Counted from the stretch's first letter, positions 25,516 through 34,915 are shown. The stretch is 64,000 bases of DNA from Pseudomonadota bacterium (GCA_026399755.1 JAPLQI010000072.1:1-64000); one strand, 5' to 3'. Made by a program: numbers and translations. The notes: generated by a model from the sequence alone, not told the origin.

Positions 25516-27438
25516 TTACGATGATTTACGTACTCTTAAATACCACTCGCACAATAGCCGTACTTGCTTAGGCGTATAGCCTTTGCTCACCATTCTATTT
25601 ACAAAATCCTCATGTTTACGTGCATCATCATGACTGGCCTTGGCATTAAAGGAAATCACCGGCAGTAATTCCTCTGTATTAGAGAACATTTTTTTCTCAA
25701 TGACCGAGCGTAACTTTTCATAAGAAGTCCATGCGGGGTTATTGCCGCCATTATTAGCACGGGCACGTAATACAAAATTAACAATTTCATTTCTAAAATC
25801 TTTCGGATTAGAAATGCCAGCTGGTTTTTCTATTTTTTCTAATTCATTATTCAGGCTAGTCCGATCAAATGATTCACCAGTATCTGCATCGCGATACTCC
25901 TGATCTTGAATCCAATAATCTGCCAGCGTGACATAACGGTCAAAAATATTCTGCCCGTATTCAGAATAGCTCTCTAAATAAGCGGTTTGTATTTCTTTGC
26001 CAATAAAATCAACGTATTTCAAAGCCATAAACTCTTTGATATACGAGATATATTTTTGCTCAAGTTCGGCAGAAAATTGCTCACGCTCGACCTGTTGCTC
26101 CAGCAAATACAGCAAATGGACTGGGTTCGCCGCCACTTCAGCGTGATCAAAATTAAATACTTTAGATAAAATCTTAAATGCAAACCGCGTGGACAAGCCA
26201 TTCATGCCTTCATCGACACCCGCAAAATCGCGGTACTCTTGAATGGATTTAGCCTTTGGATCAACGTCTTTTAAATTATCGCCATCGTAGACCAGCATCT
26301 TAGAAAAAATACTGGAGTTTTCTGGCTCACGCAACCGTGAAAGAATCGCAAACTGCGCCATCATTTTTAATGTGCCAGGCGCGCACGGCGCTTTAGATAG
26401 TGAGGAATTAAATACCAGTTTTTCATAAATCTTCACCTCCTCACTCACCCTCAAGCAATAAGGCACCTTTACAATATAAATACGATCTAAAAAAGCTTCG
26501 TTATTTTTATTGTTTTTAAATTGCTTCCATTCAGATTCATTAGAGTGCGCTAAAACCACGCCATCAAAGGGAATCGCCCCAAAACCTTCCGTGCCCTTAA
26601 AGTTACCTTCTTGGGTAGCGGTTAATAGAGGATGCAAGACTTTAATAGGCGCTTTAAACATTTCTACAAATTCAAGCAAGCCTTGATTGGCCAAGCAAAG
26701 CCCACCTGAATAGCTATAAGCATCGGGATCGTCTTGTGCGTATTTCTCTAATTTACGAATATCCACCTTACCCACCAAGGCGGATATATCCTGATTGTTT
26801 TCATCTCCTGGTTCGGTTTTAGAAATAGCGACCTGACGCAGCACAGAAGGGTAACGTTTTACCACCCGAAATTGATTAATATCACCATTAAATTCATGGA
26901 GTCGCTTAACGGCCCAAGGGCTAGGAATGGTTTTTAAATAGCGGCTAGCAATACCGAATTGCTCATGCAATAAAGCACCATCCTCGTCCGCATTAAACAA
27001 GCCCAGAGGAGATTCATTAACCGGTGAGCCTTTAATGCAATAAAAAGGCACGCACTCCATCAATTCTTTTAATTTTTCAGCAATCGAGCTTTTACCCCCG
27101 CCCACGGGCCCCAGCAAATAAAGGATTTGTTTCTTTTCTTCAAGGCCCTGAGCCGCATGCCGGAAATAAGCGACCACCTGCTCAATGACTTCTTCCATGC
27201 CATAGAATTCACGAAATGCTGGGTAGATTCGAATCACTTTGTTTTGAAAGATACGTGACAAACTAGAATCAAGCCGAGTATCAATTAATTCTGGCTCACC
27301 AATCGCCATCAACATGCGCTCTGCCGCCGTGGCATAAGCGACTTGATCTTGCTTGCACAGCTCCAAATAGTCCCTTAGGGACATTTCTTCTTCGCGAGTG
27401 CGCTCATAACGTGCAGCAAAATTATTAAAGACATCCAT
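25516..27438 (-). CDS. yeaG: PrkA family serine protein kinase (YeaG-like)
   Basis: A 640-residue PrkA/YeaG protein with an N-terminal AAA+ module; the Walker A motif GPVGGGKSS lies near residue 105. The C-terminal part is the PrkA kinase-like domain. The start at 27438 is chosen for its GGAGAGG site and the family N-terminus MDVFNNFAARYE. YeaG and YeaH are co-induced in nitrogen starvation and stationary phase in E. coli. Here the order prkA, yeaH, spoVR forms one minus-strand operon. A terminator of the next unit lies 160 bp upstream. Confidence 0.93.
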   Translation of the reverse strand: MDVFNNFAARYERTREEEMSLRDYLELCKQDQVAYATAAERMLMAIGEPELIDTRLDSSLSRIFQNKVIRIYPAFREFYGMEEVIEQVVAYFRHAAQGLEEKKQILYLLGPVGGGKSSIAEKLKELMECVPFYCIKGSPVNESPLGLFNADEDGALLHEQFGIASRYLKTIPSPWAVKRLHEFNGDINQFRVVKRYPSVLRQVAISKTEPGDENNQDISALVGKVDIRKLEKYAQDDPDAYSYSGGLCLANQGLLEFVEMFKAPIKVLHPLLTATQEGNFKGTEGFGAIPFDGVVLAHSNESEWKQFKNNKNNEAFLDRIYIVKVPYCLRVSEEVKIYEKLVFNSSLSKAPCAPGTLKMMAQFAILSRLREPENSSIFSKMLVYDGDNLKDVDPKAKSIQEYRDFAGVDEGMNGLSTRFAFKILSKVFNFDHAEVAANPVHLLYLLEQQVEREQFSAELEQKYISYIKEFMALKYVDFIGKEIQTAYLESYSEYGQNIFDRYVTLADYWIQDQEYRDADTGESFDRTSLNNELEKIEKPAGISNPKDFRNEIVNFVLRARANNGGNNPAWTSYEKLRSVIEKKMFSNTEELLPVISFNAKASHDDARKHEDFVNRMVSKGYTPKQVRLLCEWYLRVRKSS

Positions 27439-27595
27439 GACGCCTCTCCTCACCGTGTATGTCATACAAGTGGCGCGGCGATTGCTGCACCTCTGCATCC
27501 TTTATAGACATTGTGAGCCTGAATATTTCAAAAAATGACTAGTAAATTGCGAGGACATTCACATAAAGAGGAGGCTGCTGTAAATGAAGACAAAA

Positions 27596-27618
27596 AAAAG
27601 AGCCCTCAGGGCTCTTTT
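27596..27618 (-). terminator. Rho-independent terminator after the GGDEF gene
   Basis: AAAAGAGCCCT and AGGGCTCTTTT form an 11-bp inverted repeat with one central base, followed by T residues in the minus direction. It lies 18 bp past the diguanylate cyclase stop and isolates that operon from prkA. Confidence 0.85.
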
Positions 27619-27635
27619 GAAATACCAGTAAAATA

Positions 27636-28586
27636 TTAATCTCGCAATGCAACAGAAAAAACAGTCGAACGATTACGCCCACTTTGCTTTGAAGAGTAGA
27701 GTGCCAAATCGGCCTCTTCAATCACTCTCTGTGGGTTTTCAAGCCCTGAATGACATTCAGAAAGACCCAAACTGGCGGAAATTTCAATCTTTGTCTCACC
27801 AAACATAACGGGGACCGAACATAAAATTTCACGAATTCGCTCCGCAGCAATCTCCGCTCCAGCCAAATCGGTTTGTGGCAGCAATAATAAAAATTCTTCG
27901 CCGCCATAACGACCAAACACATCGGTATCTCGCAATGTAGTCAGCACTCGAGAAGCCACGACTCGCAGCACTTCATCTCCTGCAACATGCCCATAATTAT
28001 CATTAACTTGTTTAAATCGATCTAAATCAAACAAGATCACGGTAAAAAATGCCGCCTGATAACGCGACATGCGTTCCAACTCTTGAATAAATCGCACATC
28101 TAGATAGCGGCGATTATAAATACCCGTTAAGCCATCCCGATTAGAGAACTCTTCCAGTTTCCCCATTGCTTCTTGCAGCAAGTTTTGTGCAATGGCATTA
28201 TCAGTGACATCAAATAAATTAACGGTTACTGCATCCACCTCGCCCGATTCATTTCGCACTGGCATGAAGGTGGTATTTTGTTGCATAAAATCCATACCTC
28301 CCGTAATAGGGCGATTATGTGGAAATTTAAACAAATAAGGCCTTTGCTCCCAGGAGGTAAAAGCAAAGTTTTTAAGTACAAAAACACTTTCAATCTTTTT
28401 ACTGAGCCACTTTTGTGGCAATTCAGGAAAGAGCTCAAACAAATTAGAGCCAATCGCCTGCTCAGCAGAAATACCACTGTGTTGAGCCATAAAGCGATTC
28501 CAAAGCAGAACACGATGATTTTTATCTAGCGAAAAAACACCCACCCCTACTTCATTTACAATAAAATCACACAATCTTTGTTGCAT
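27636..28586 (-). CDS. PAS-GGDEF diguanylate cyclase
   Basis: A 316-residue protein. Residues about 8-130 form a PAS domain (GVFSLDKNHRVLLWNRFMAQ, with FMPVRNESGEV near its end). Residues 145-310 form a GGDEF domain with the active-site motif GGEEF at 228-232. An RxxD inhibitory site, RDTD at 219-222, lies exactly five residues before it. It should be an active, product-inhibited cyclic di-GMP synthase in the cytosol. It is the third gene of an operon with a response regulator and a CheC-like phosphatase, and its start abuts the CheC-like stop. Confidence 0.93.
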   Translation of the reverse strand: MQQRLCDFIVNEVGVGVFSLDKNHRVLLWNRFMAQHSGISAEQAIGSNLFELFPELPQKWLSKKIESVFVLKNFAFTSWEQRPYLFKFPHNRPITGGMDFMQQNTTFMPVRNESGEVDAVTVNLFDVTDNAIAQNLLQEAMGKLEEFSNRDGLTGIYNRRYLDVRFIQELERMSRYQAAFFTVILFDLDRFKQVNDNYGHVAGDEVLRVVASRVLTTLRDTDVFGRYGGEEFLLLLPQTDLAGAEIAAERIREILCSVPVMFGETKIEISASLGLSECHSGLENPQRVIEEADLALYSSKQSGRNRSTVFSVALRD

Positions 28587-29215
28587 TAGTTTGTACCTAT
28601 AAAGTCATCCATGAATGCATCAATCGCCAATTGCAATCGCAAAATAGATTCTTCAGGCATCAAGGTCAGTAAATGACAGGTAAAATCACGAATTTCTAAT
28701 GTGAAATGTACTTCAACCAACAGGGCGTAATTCCAAGTCAGATGTTTGGTATTGATCAACTGATCAACTTCAACATTTTCTGCCATAATCGTCGGCGCTG
28801 AAAACACTAAAGAGGCGCCCAATAAATCAGCCACGCCATTCAAACAAGCACCAATCAATACATTACCAACATCTAATAATAATTCCCGCTCGGCCGTGCG
28901 ATCAATAATGCCATCATAGCCCATTAAATCAGCGAGATTCCTGCAGCCATGTTGATCATAAACAACCATGGCCTCACCAGACAATGAGCCATTAAAAGAT
29001 TGACGTATTGCTGTGGCAGCACTTTTCGCGCCTATCATATTCAGCATATTGCTACTGATAGAAGACGATTGGATAATATTAATGCGTGGAACGGATAGCT
29101 TAATAAATGTATCTAGAATTTGTGCTAGCTGCGCCCCTGCACGGCCCATTGCAATATTGGTGATTTCTTGTAGCGCATCTGTTTGATCTTCAGTCAAAAA
29201 CAATTCTTCATTCAT
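28586..29215 (-). CDS. CheC-like chemotaxis phosphatase
   Basis: A 209-residue CheC/CheX/FliY-family protein. The first active-site motif is D13-x3-E17-x2-N20 in TDALQEITN. The second is E111-x3-D115-x2-N118 in RELLLDVGN, where aspartate replaces the usual glutamate. CheC proteins dephosphorylate CheY-type receivers, and the adjacent receiver gene is the obvious substrate. Its ATG overlaps the receiver stop by 4 bp and its stop abuts the GGDEF gene. Confidence 0.85.
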   Translation of the reverse strand: MNEELFLTEDQTDALQEITNIAMGRAGAQLAQILDTFIKLSVPRINIIQSSSISSNMLNMIGAKSAATAIRQSFNGSLSGEAMVVYDQHGCRNLADLMGYDGIIDRTAERELLLDVGNVLIGACLNGVADLLGASLVFSAPTIMAENVEVDQLINTKHLTWNYALLVEVHFTLEIRDFTCHLLTLMPEESILRLQLAIDAFMDDFIGTN

Positions 29216-29580
29216 AAAGCGATTCCATATTCGCGCAAAATAATCTCAATATCAGAAGCTTTCACTGGTTTTTGAACAAAGGCCGCAGCCCCCAATTGTC
29301 GTACACGTTCACGCGCTATGACTTGAATATCAGCCGAAACCACCACTACATAACTATTTAGCCCTTCTTTCTGTAATGTTTCCAGCACAGAATAACCATC
29401 TAAAACGGGCATTGTTAAATCTAAAAACATTACATCCGCTTTGCCTGCACGATAAGCCGCCAGCGCTTCAACACCATTGCATGCCTGTGTTATTTCAACA
29501 TCCCAACCCTGAGGCAAAGCTCTAATCAGCATTTTTCTAGCCATAGCAGAATCATCAACAACCAAAATGGGGGTAGGCAC
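29212..29580 (-). CDS. Single-domain response regulator (CheY-like)
   Basis: A 122-residue stand-alone receiver. Acidic pocket D9-D10, phosphoacceptor D54 in FLDLTMPVLDG and the conserved lysine in VQKPVK are present. There is no output domain, so it signals by binding a partner. The co-encoded CheC-like phosphatase and cyclic-di-GMP cyclase suggest a small phospho-relay that controls second-messenger output. No sensor kinase is adjacent. Confidence 0.92.
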   Translation of the reverse strand: MPTPILVVDDSAMARKMLIRALPQGWDVEITQACNGVEALAAYRAGKADVMFLDLTMPVLDGYSVLETLQKEGLNSYVVVVSADIQVIARERVRQLGAAAFVQKPVKASDIEIILREYGIAL

Positions 29581-29675
29581 TTTTTAAAAATCCTTTTTTA
29601 AAAACGACTTCAACATTCCACTAACAATCAATATTTTCATTATTTTAAAACGATATAACACCATCAAAAAACAAA

Positions 29676-30335
29676 TTACAGAAAAAATTGAATAATACGC
29701 CCCCCTCCTAAAAGGATGAGACACACACCAAAGAAACAACGCAAATACTTGTTTTTAAATAGAAGTCTTAGCTGATCCACAAAAGCCGACATCAGCAGTA
29801 AGTTTGGAAGTGTACCCAAGCCAAAAGACAACATAATTAAACCGCCATGCCACGGGCTAGCACTTGCTAAAGCATTTAAAGAAGCGGTATAGACCAAGCC
29901 ACAGGGAAGCCAGCCCCATAAAGCGCCAACAATCAGCGTATCAGACCATTTTTTAATCGGCAAAAAACGCCGCATATAGGGCTGGATTTTACCCCATAAC
30001 GGGCGTCCTGCTTTTTCTAAAAGCAAAATCAGTGACGACCATCCCGCCATATAACTACCAAGCAGAATGAGCAATAAATTAGCAAAGATAAATAGAGTGC
30101 TTTTAACCCCCTGCAAGGCGAGCAGGGTCGATAAAGATCCAAGCAAGCCCGCAAGCATACCAATCAGGCAATACCCCAGCAAGCGACCAAGATTAAAACC
30201 CAAGTGATAATGCCAGCGCGGGCCATTGGGGAGCTGCAAACTAAACGCAGTGACCACTCCCCCACACATCCCCACACAATGCCCGCCTCCGAGCAGGCCA
30301 GCCAAAAACAATGCAAATAGGTCAAATTCAAGCAT
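29676..30335 (-). CDS. DsbD/TauE-like membrane protein, respiratory type
   Basis: A 219-residue inner-membrane protein with about six helices, beginning FDLFALFLAGLLGGGHCVGM and a further CGG. This glycine/histidine/cysteine signature marks the DsbD-like (sulfite exporter TauE/SafE-annotated) family encoded beside cytochrome cbb3 assembly genes, where it is linked to copper or heme handling. Here it follows hemN by 5 bp and shares its anaerobic context with fnr. The cbb3 genes are not in the window. Confidence 0.8.
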   Translation of the reverse strand: MLEFDLFALFLAGLLGGGHCVGMCGGVVTAFSLQLPNGPRWHYHLGFNLGRLLGYCLIGMLAGLLGSLSTLLALQGVKSTLFIFANLLLILLGSYMAGWSSLILLLEKAGRPLWGKIQPYMRRFLPIKKWSDTLIVGALWGWLPCGLVYTASLNALASASPWHGGLIMLSFGLGTLPNLLLMSAFVDQLRLLFKNKYLRCFFGVCLILLGGGRIIQFFL

Positions 30336-30340
30336 TACAT

Positions 30341-31744
30341 TTATATCAACTTAGAATAGCGCCCAGCGGGTGGTGCGTGACGCAAATAACGATCAAAAAT
30401 CATGGCAATAGAGCGTACAAGAAAACGCCCTTTGGGGGTAATAAGCAGCGAATCTGCCCTTAACTCAAGCAAACCATCATCTTGAAGTGGCGCAAGCAAA
30501 GCTAATTCTTCTGAAAAATAACTTTTAAAATCAATTAAATACGCCAATTCCACCGGTTGAAAACTCAATTCAAATTGGCACATTAAAGATTGAATTACCG
30601 AGCCACGCAAAAAATCATCATGTGTGGTCATTAAACCACGCTCAATGGGCAAACGATCCTCATCGAGCGCTAAATAATAAGCCTCAATATCTTTTACATT
30701 CTGAGCAAAGCAATTAGCCACTTTACCGATAGCAGACACACCAAAAGCCATTAAATCGCAATCGGCATGCGTGGAGTAGCCTTGGAAATTGCGGTGTAAT
30801 TGCCCGCGCCTTTGAGCAATAGCTAGGGCATCATTAGGCAGGGCAAAATGATCCATGCCGATATAAACATAACCCGCGGCAAGCAATTGATTCACGCTAC
30901 TTTGCAAGATGTCGAGTTTACCCTCAGTTGAGGGTAGCTGCCCAGCATCAATACGTCTTTGCGGTAGAAATCGTTCAGGCAAATGAGCATAACTATAAAG
31001 AGCAAGCCGATCGGGGCGCAAAGTTAAAACACGCTCTATCGTTTGATACATGCTGGCTTGGCTTTGATGTGGCAAACCATAAATCAAATCAATACTCACC
31101 GATTTAAAACCATTGGCACGCGCCGCATCAATCACCGTTCTGGTTTCTTGCTCAGTTTGAATCCGGTTAACTGCTTTTTGAACTTCTAGATTAAAATCTT
31201 GCACCCCAACGCTCATGCGGTTAAATCCAATTTGCCCCAAAAGCGCCACAGTAGCCGCACTCACTTTACGCGGATCAATTTCGATAGAGAATTCACCATC
31301 AGGCTTTAAATCAAAATGGCTGCGAATACCCTCCATTAAACGGGTCAACTGTGCATCGCTTAAAAACGTAGGCGTACCGCCGCCAAAATGCAACTGCGAA
31401 ACCTTGCCACGTTTAGTTAATAATGCCGACTGCATTTTTACCTCTTTAAGGAGATAATCGAGGTATTGGTCTGCCTTGCTTTGATCTTTTGTAATAACTT
31501 TATTACAGGCGCAGTAATAACAAATAGTATTGCAAAATGGCAAATGGAAATACAAAGAAAGAGGCTTAATCATGCTACCGGGCTGCTGCTGCCGTACACT
31601 TTGTTCATAGATATGGGCATCCATTGCAGCAAATCGATCCGCAGTGGGGTAGGATGTATACCTCGGCCCCTTCCCTTCATGCTGGCTAATTAAATTTCGA
31701 TCAAAATCAAGTGGCTGTAATACAGTAACATTATCTTGGAGCAT
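30341..31744 (-). CDS. hemN: Oxygen-independent coproporphyrinogen III dehydrogenase
   Basis: A 467-residue radical-SAM enzyme that converts coproporphyrinogen III to protoporphyrinogen IX without oxygen. The cluster motif C-x3-C-x2-C is in FCNTICYYCACNK, followed by LHFGGGTPTFLS. The length and the N-terminal GPRYTSYPTADRF match true HemN rather than the shorter HemW. It is divergent from fnr, with a perfect FNR box at the midpoint (60 bp from each start), which explains anaerobic induction. Confidence 0.95.
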   Translation of the reverse strand: MLQDNVTVLQPLDFDRNLISQHEGKGPRYTSYPTADRFAAMDAHIYEQSVRQQQPGSMIKPLSLYFHLPFCNTICYYCACNKVITKDQSKADQYLDYLLKEVKMQSALLTKRGKVSQLHFGGGTPTFLSDAQLTRLMEGIRSHFDLKPDGEFSIEIDPRKVSAATVALLGQIGFNRMSVGVQDFNLEVQKAVNRIQTEQETRTVIDAARANGFKSVSIDLIYGLPHQSQASMYQTIERVLTLRPDRLALYSYAHLPERFLPQRRIDAGQLPSTEGKLDILQSSVNQLLAAGYVYIGMDHFALPNDALAIAQRRGQLHRNFQGYSTHADCDLMAFGVSAIGKVANCFAQNVKDIEAYYLALDEDRLPIERGLMTTHDDFLRGSVIQSLMCQFELSFQPVELAYLIDFKSYFSEELALLAPLQDDGLLELRADSLLITPKGRFLVRSIAMIFDRYLRHAPPAGRYSKLI

Positions 31745-31803
31745 TACCTTTCATCCTTATTTATAGTATGGGTCCAGCTTGCCCAGATTCATTTTTCATA
31801 ACC

Positions 31804-31817
31804 TTGATCGATATCAA
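31804..31817. promoter_or_regulatory. FNR box between hemN and fnr
   Basis: TTGATCGATATCAA matches the FNR/ANR consensus TTGAT-N4-ATCAA exactly. It lies 60 bp from the hemN start and 60 bp from the preferred fnr start. It probably activates hemN and autoregulates fnr. Confidence 0.9.
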
Positions 31818-31876
31818 AATTTGCACGAGAACTTGTGCTTACTAGGTGATATCGAGAACACGAATTGAAACGCCCC

Positions 31877-32626
31877 ATGACAATGACACCTCACATCCCA
31901 GTACGCGATCTCACTCTTAAGCATCTGCGCCAAAGCTGCGTGAATTGCAGCTTGCGTGAGCTTTGCTTACCGATCGGTCTTTCCACTGATGAAATGCGCG
32001 AACTTGACACCCTGATTACTCAAGCCAAGCCTATAAAACGGGGTGAAGCGCTTTACCGTGCTGGAGAGCCATTTCGCTCATTATTTGCGATTCGCCTAGG
32101 CTTTTTCAAAGCCAGCGTTATTTCTGAAGATGGCCGCGAGCAAGTTACTGGCTTTCACATGACGGGCGAGTTGATGGGCATGGATGCAGTCAGCTCAGAC
32201 CTTCATACCTGTGATGCCATTGCACTAGAAGACAGCGAAGTCTGCGAGCTACCTTTTACAGATATGGAAGAATTAAGCCGCCGTATTCCAATATTGCAAC
32301 ATCATCTATATAAAATGATGAGTCGTGAAATTGTGCGCGACCATGGTGTGATGCTGCTATTAGGTAATATGAAAGCAGAAGAGCGCATTGCGGCCTTCTT
32401 GCTCAATTTATCCCAGCGTTTTGCCATCCGTGGCTATTCGGCCAGCAGCTTTCATTTGCGCATGACGCGCGAAGAAATCGGCAGCTATCTGGGCCTAAAA
32501 CTAGAAACAGTCAGCCGATCGTTGTCTAAATTCCAAGAAAACGGTTTAATTAAAGTACAGAACCGTTTGATTGAAATTATCGATGCTGCTGCATTAAAAC
32601 AACTGATCAACAACTGCCAACCTTAA
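31877..32626 (+). CDS. fnr: Anaerobic regulator FNR
   Basis: A CRP/FNR-family activator, about 249 residues. The [4Fe-4S] ligands are visible as C21, C24 and C30 (QSCVNCSLRELC) plus C112, matching E. coli C20, C23, C29 and C122. The cyclic-nucleotide-like barrel is followed by a dimer helix and an HTH with the DNA-reading residues ETVSRSLSKF. The start is uncertain: an ATG at 31877 or 31883, or a TTG at 31865; none has a strong ribosome site. It faces hemN across an FNR box. Confidence 0.94.
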   Translation: MTMTPHIPVRDLTLKHLRQSCVNCSLRELCLPIGLSTDEMRELDTLITQAKPIKRGEALYRAGEPFRSLFAIRLGFFKASVISEDGREQVTGFHMTGELMGMDAVSSDLHTCDAIALEDSEVCELPFTDMEELSRRIPILQHHLYKMMSREIVRDHGVMLLLGNMKAEERIAAFLLNLSQRFAIRGYSASSFHLRMTREEIGSYLGLKLETVSRSLSKFQENGLIKVQNRLIEIIDAAALKQLINNCQP

Positions 32627-32632
32627 GACGCC

Positions 32633-33322
32633 ATGAACAATACTCCAGTCGGCCCTGTTCTATTTCTTGCACCAGCGGCCATTCTGGAGTCATTGCAATC
32701 TCGACTTAACCCATTGCAATTGCCGCAACTAATGCTGCTTCCCCTCGGCATGCAGACCCAAATCCCCGACCTGCCTGCTGGTGGGATACTTATCACGGCC
32801 GGACATGCAACGCTGGATGAGTATCTACAAAGTGCCCATTGGGCTCATACCCAGCATTGGCAGCACGTTGATCTGGCATTAACCGGTGAGCCTGAGTGCG
32901 CGGCGCAATTTGGCTGGATGCTGGCGGCTAGCGGTACACATACCGCTTTAAGCCTCGCCTGCCCCTTGTTAGATGCACTAGCGCCCGCTGGCCGCAACAG
33001 CTGGCTACACTCTGGCGGGCCTGGGGCAGCCAGTTTCTTAGCATTATTGCAACTCATCCTGATGAAGCCACTTTTAGAAAGCTGGAAAATTATTTTCCCT
33101 GATGGCAAGCCTGCACCCAAAGCAGATTTATTTAAATTGGCCCAGCTGCAAACTGAGCAGTGGCAGAGCATCGCGCCTCTGTGCTCACACTACTTAGACT
33201 TTGCCAAAGATAGAGCGCATCAAACTTTTCACACACAAGCCTGCCCGTTCAATCTTCCAGCGCATGCCGAGCCCGCAAGCACGCTGGCACAGTTTATTCT
33301 GTCTTTAACGAAAGACCACTGA
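32633..33322 (+). CDS. Unknown protein, possible degenerate dehydrogenase relative
   Basis: A 229-residue protein encoded 6 bp after fnr with no ribosome site of its own, so probably co-translated. The family is not recognised. The pattern of the middle part (LALTGEPECAAQFGWMLAAS, then a C-terminal helix start HSGGPGAASFLALLQ) recalls 3-hydroxyisobutyrate-dehydrogenase-type proteins around the domain hinge. However, the N-terminal Rossmann glycine motif GxGxxG is missing. It may be a diverged, non-catalytic relative, and this is a weak guess. No signal peptide or membrane segment. Confidence 0.6.
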   Translation: MNNTPVGPVLFLAPAAILESLQSRLNPLQLPQLMLLPLGMQTQIPDLPAGGILITAGHATLDEYLQSAHWAHTQHWQHVDLALTGEPECAAQFGWMLAASGTHTALSLACPLLDALAPAGRNSWLHSGGPGAASFLALLQLILMKPLLESWKIIFPDGKPAPKADLFKLAQLQTEQWQSIAPLCSHYLDFAKDRAHQTFHTQACPFNLPAHAEPASTLAQFILSLTKDH

Positions 33323-33393
33323 AAGCCTCGAGCCCCTGCTAGGCAGCTATAGCGAAAAATAGTGATTATGATGTGCAGGGTGCGTCTTACATA

Positions 33394-33457
33394 AAAAAGC
33401 CCCGTTTGAACGCCCCCAAACAACTATCGTTTGGAGAAGTTCAGAACAGGGCTTTTT
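33394..33457. terminator. Shared terminator structure between convergent genes
   Basis: The outer stem is AAAAAGCCC (33394-33402) with GGGCTTTTT (33449-33457). An inner hairpin CCAAAC/GTTTGG (33416-33434) sits in the loop. With A and T runs on both flanks it can end both the unknown gene (plus) and the efflux operon (minus, stop at 33492). Confidence 0.75.
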
Positions 33458-33491
33458 ACTTACAAAATATATCAACTAAAAACGGGACCAA

Positions 33492-34841
33492 TTACTTCCC
33501 GCCCAAAGCCTTAAACGCTTGCGCCGATGCAGCTAAACGAGCACGACGGGTTTCGATGAGGCCTTGGCTGGCATTGTAAAACTCGCGCTGTGCATCTAGC
33601 ACCTCTAAATAGCCCGACAAGCCCGATGCATAGCGTACTTCTGCTAGCTTCAAGCGTTGCGCCTGCCGCTCTGCAAGGCGTTGCTGGGCAGTCAGTTGCT
33701 TGCTCAGCCATGTCTGATCAGACAGCACATCGGCCGCATCTTTGAATGCCAGCTGAATGGTTTTTTCGTATTCAGCCACGGCAATCACTTTGCGCGCTTC
33801 GGCAATATCCGCACCAGCACTTAAGCGACCTCCATCAAACAGCGGCAGGCTGATTTGTGGCAAAAAGCTCCAGGCACGGTTGCCACCAGAGAATAAATCC
33901 TCCAGCTCATTACTCATCACACCGCCGCTGCCCATTAAAGTGACTTTAGGGAAGAAGGCCGCGCGTGCTGCACCGATATTGGCATTAGCCGCCACCAGCT
34001 TTTGCTCAGCAGCGCGCACATCTGGGCGCTCGAACAAGACGCTGGAATTTAATCCACCGGGCAACTGGACTACTTCTGCATTTAAATTCGGTGCAGGCAG
34101 GCTCACCGCCTCCCCCACCAAAACAGCAAGCGCCGTTTGCGCATTGGCAGCTTGGCGAGCTAAAGCCGCATGATCGCTGCTTGCGCTATCTTGAGCGGCT
34201 TCGGCCTGCAAAAGATCGAGGCGATTGGCCACGCCCACATCCATGCGGCGTTTCACTACACGCAGGCTTTCGGCCCGCGCCGTAGCGGTTTGCTCGGCAA
34301 AGCGGCTGCGTGCCTGTAAGGCTTGAGCGCTGTAATAGCTATTGGCCACATCGGCGATCAGCGCACTGCGTACCGATTGCTGCGCCTCTTCGCTCGCGAG
34401 GTAATTCGCTTTAGCCGCCTCGCTTAAACGACGCACACGCCCCCAAAAATCCACCTCGTAAGAGAGCAGCGCCAGATTAGCCTCGTAGCGGCGGCTGATA
34501 TCAGCGTCCGGATTGTTGCGGCTGATATTGCCCGAGCCATTGGCATTCACTGAAGGCAGGAAATCCGCCTTCTGAATACCATATAGCGCACGGGCTTCTT
34601 CGATTCTGGCCGTGGCGATTTTTAAATCGCGGTTATTGGCCAGCGCTTTTTCAATCACCGCACTCAAAGCGGGGTCAGAAAAATAAGTCCCCCACTGCGG
34701 CGTTGCGATATCCGCTGGCTGGCTGCCCACCACACTAGCAACAGGCGCTGCGGGGCGAATGTAATCTGGCCCCATCGCGCATGCGCCCAAGCCCAGCGTC
34801 ATCGCCAACAGCAGCGTCTTAGACATTAATTGTTTTTTCAT
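33492..34841 (-). CDS. Outer-membrane efflux lipoprotein (OprM/NodT family)
   Basis: A 449-residue outer-membrane channel of an RND pump. The signal peptide ends at a lipobox with C21 (LGLGACAMGPDYIRP). Two outer-membrane-efflux repeats follow, the second with RPDVRAAEQKLVAANANIGAARAAFFPKV. It trimerises into a TolC-like duct across outer membrane and periplasm. Third gene of the minus-strand operon MFP-RND-OMF. A hairpin lies between it and the pump gene. Confidence 0.93.
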   Translation of the reverse strand: MKKQLMSKTLLLAMTLGLGACAMGPDYIRPAAPVASVVGSQPADIATPQWGTYFSDPALSAVIEKALANNRDLKIATARIEEARALYGIQKADFLPSVNANGSGNISRNNPDADISRRYEANLALLSYEVDFWGRVRRLSEAAKANYLASEEAQQSVRSALIADVANSYYSAQALQARSRFAEQTATARAESLRVVKRRMDVGVANRLDLLQAEAAQDSASSDHAALARQAANAQTALAVLVGEAVSLPAPNLNAEVVQLPGGLNSSVLFERPDVRAAEQKLVAANANIGAARAAFFPKVTLMGSGGVMSNELEDLFSGGNRAWSFLPQISLPLFDGGRLSAGADIAEARKVIAVAEYEKTIQLAFKDAADVLSDQTWLSKQLTAQQRLAERQAQRLKLAEVRYASGLSGYLEVLDAQREFYNASQGLIETRRARLAASAQAFKALGGK

Positions 34842-34871
34842 CTTTATCGTACCTATTGGTTCGCGTCATGA

Positions 34872-34900
34872 TTCGAAGAGCGGGCGCACCGCCCTTCGAA
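34872..34900 (-). repeat. Intercistronic hairpin in the efflux operon
   Basis: TTCGAA at 34872-34877 pairs with TTCGAA at 34895-34900, and inside it GGGCG pairs with CGCCC around a 3-base loop. It separates the pump gene from the channel gene and could be a processing or attenuation site. No T-run follows. Confidence 0.5.
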
Positions 34901-34915
34901 GACCGGCAAATCTAA

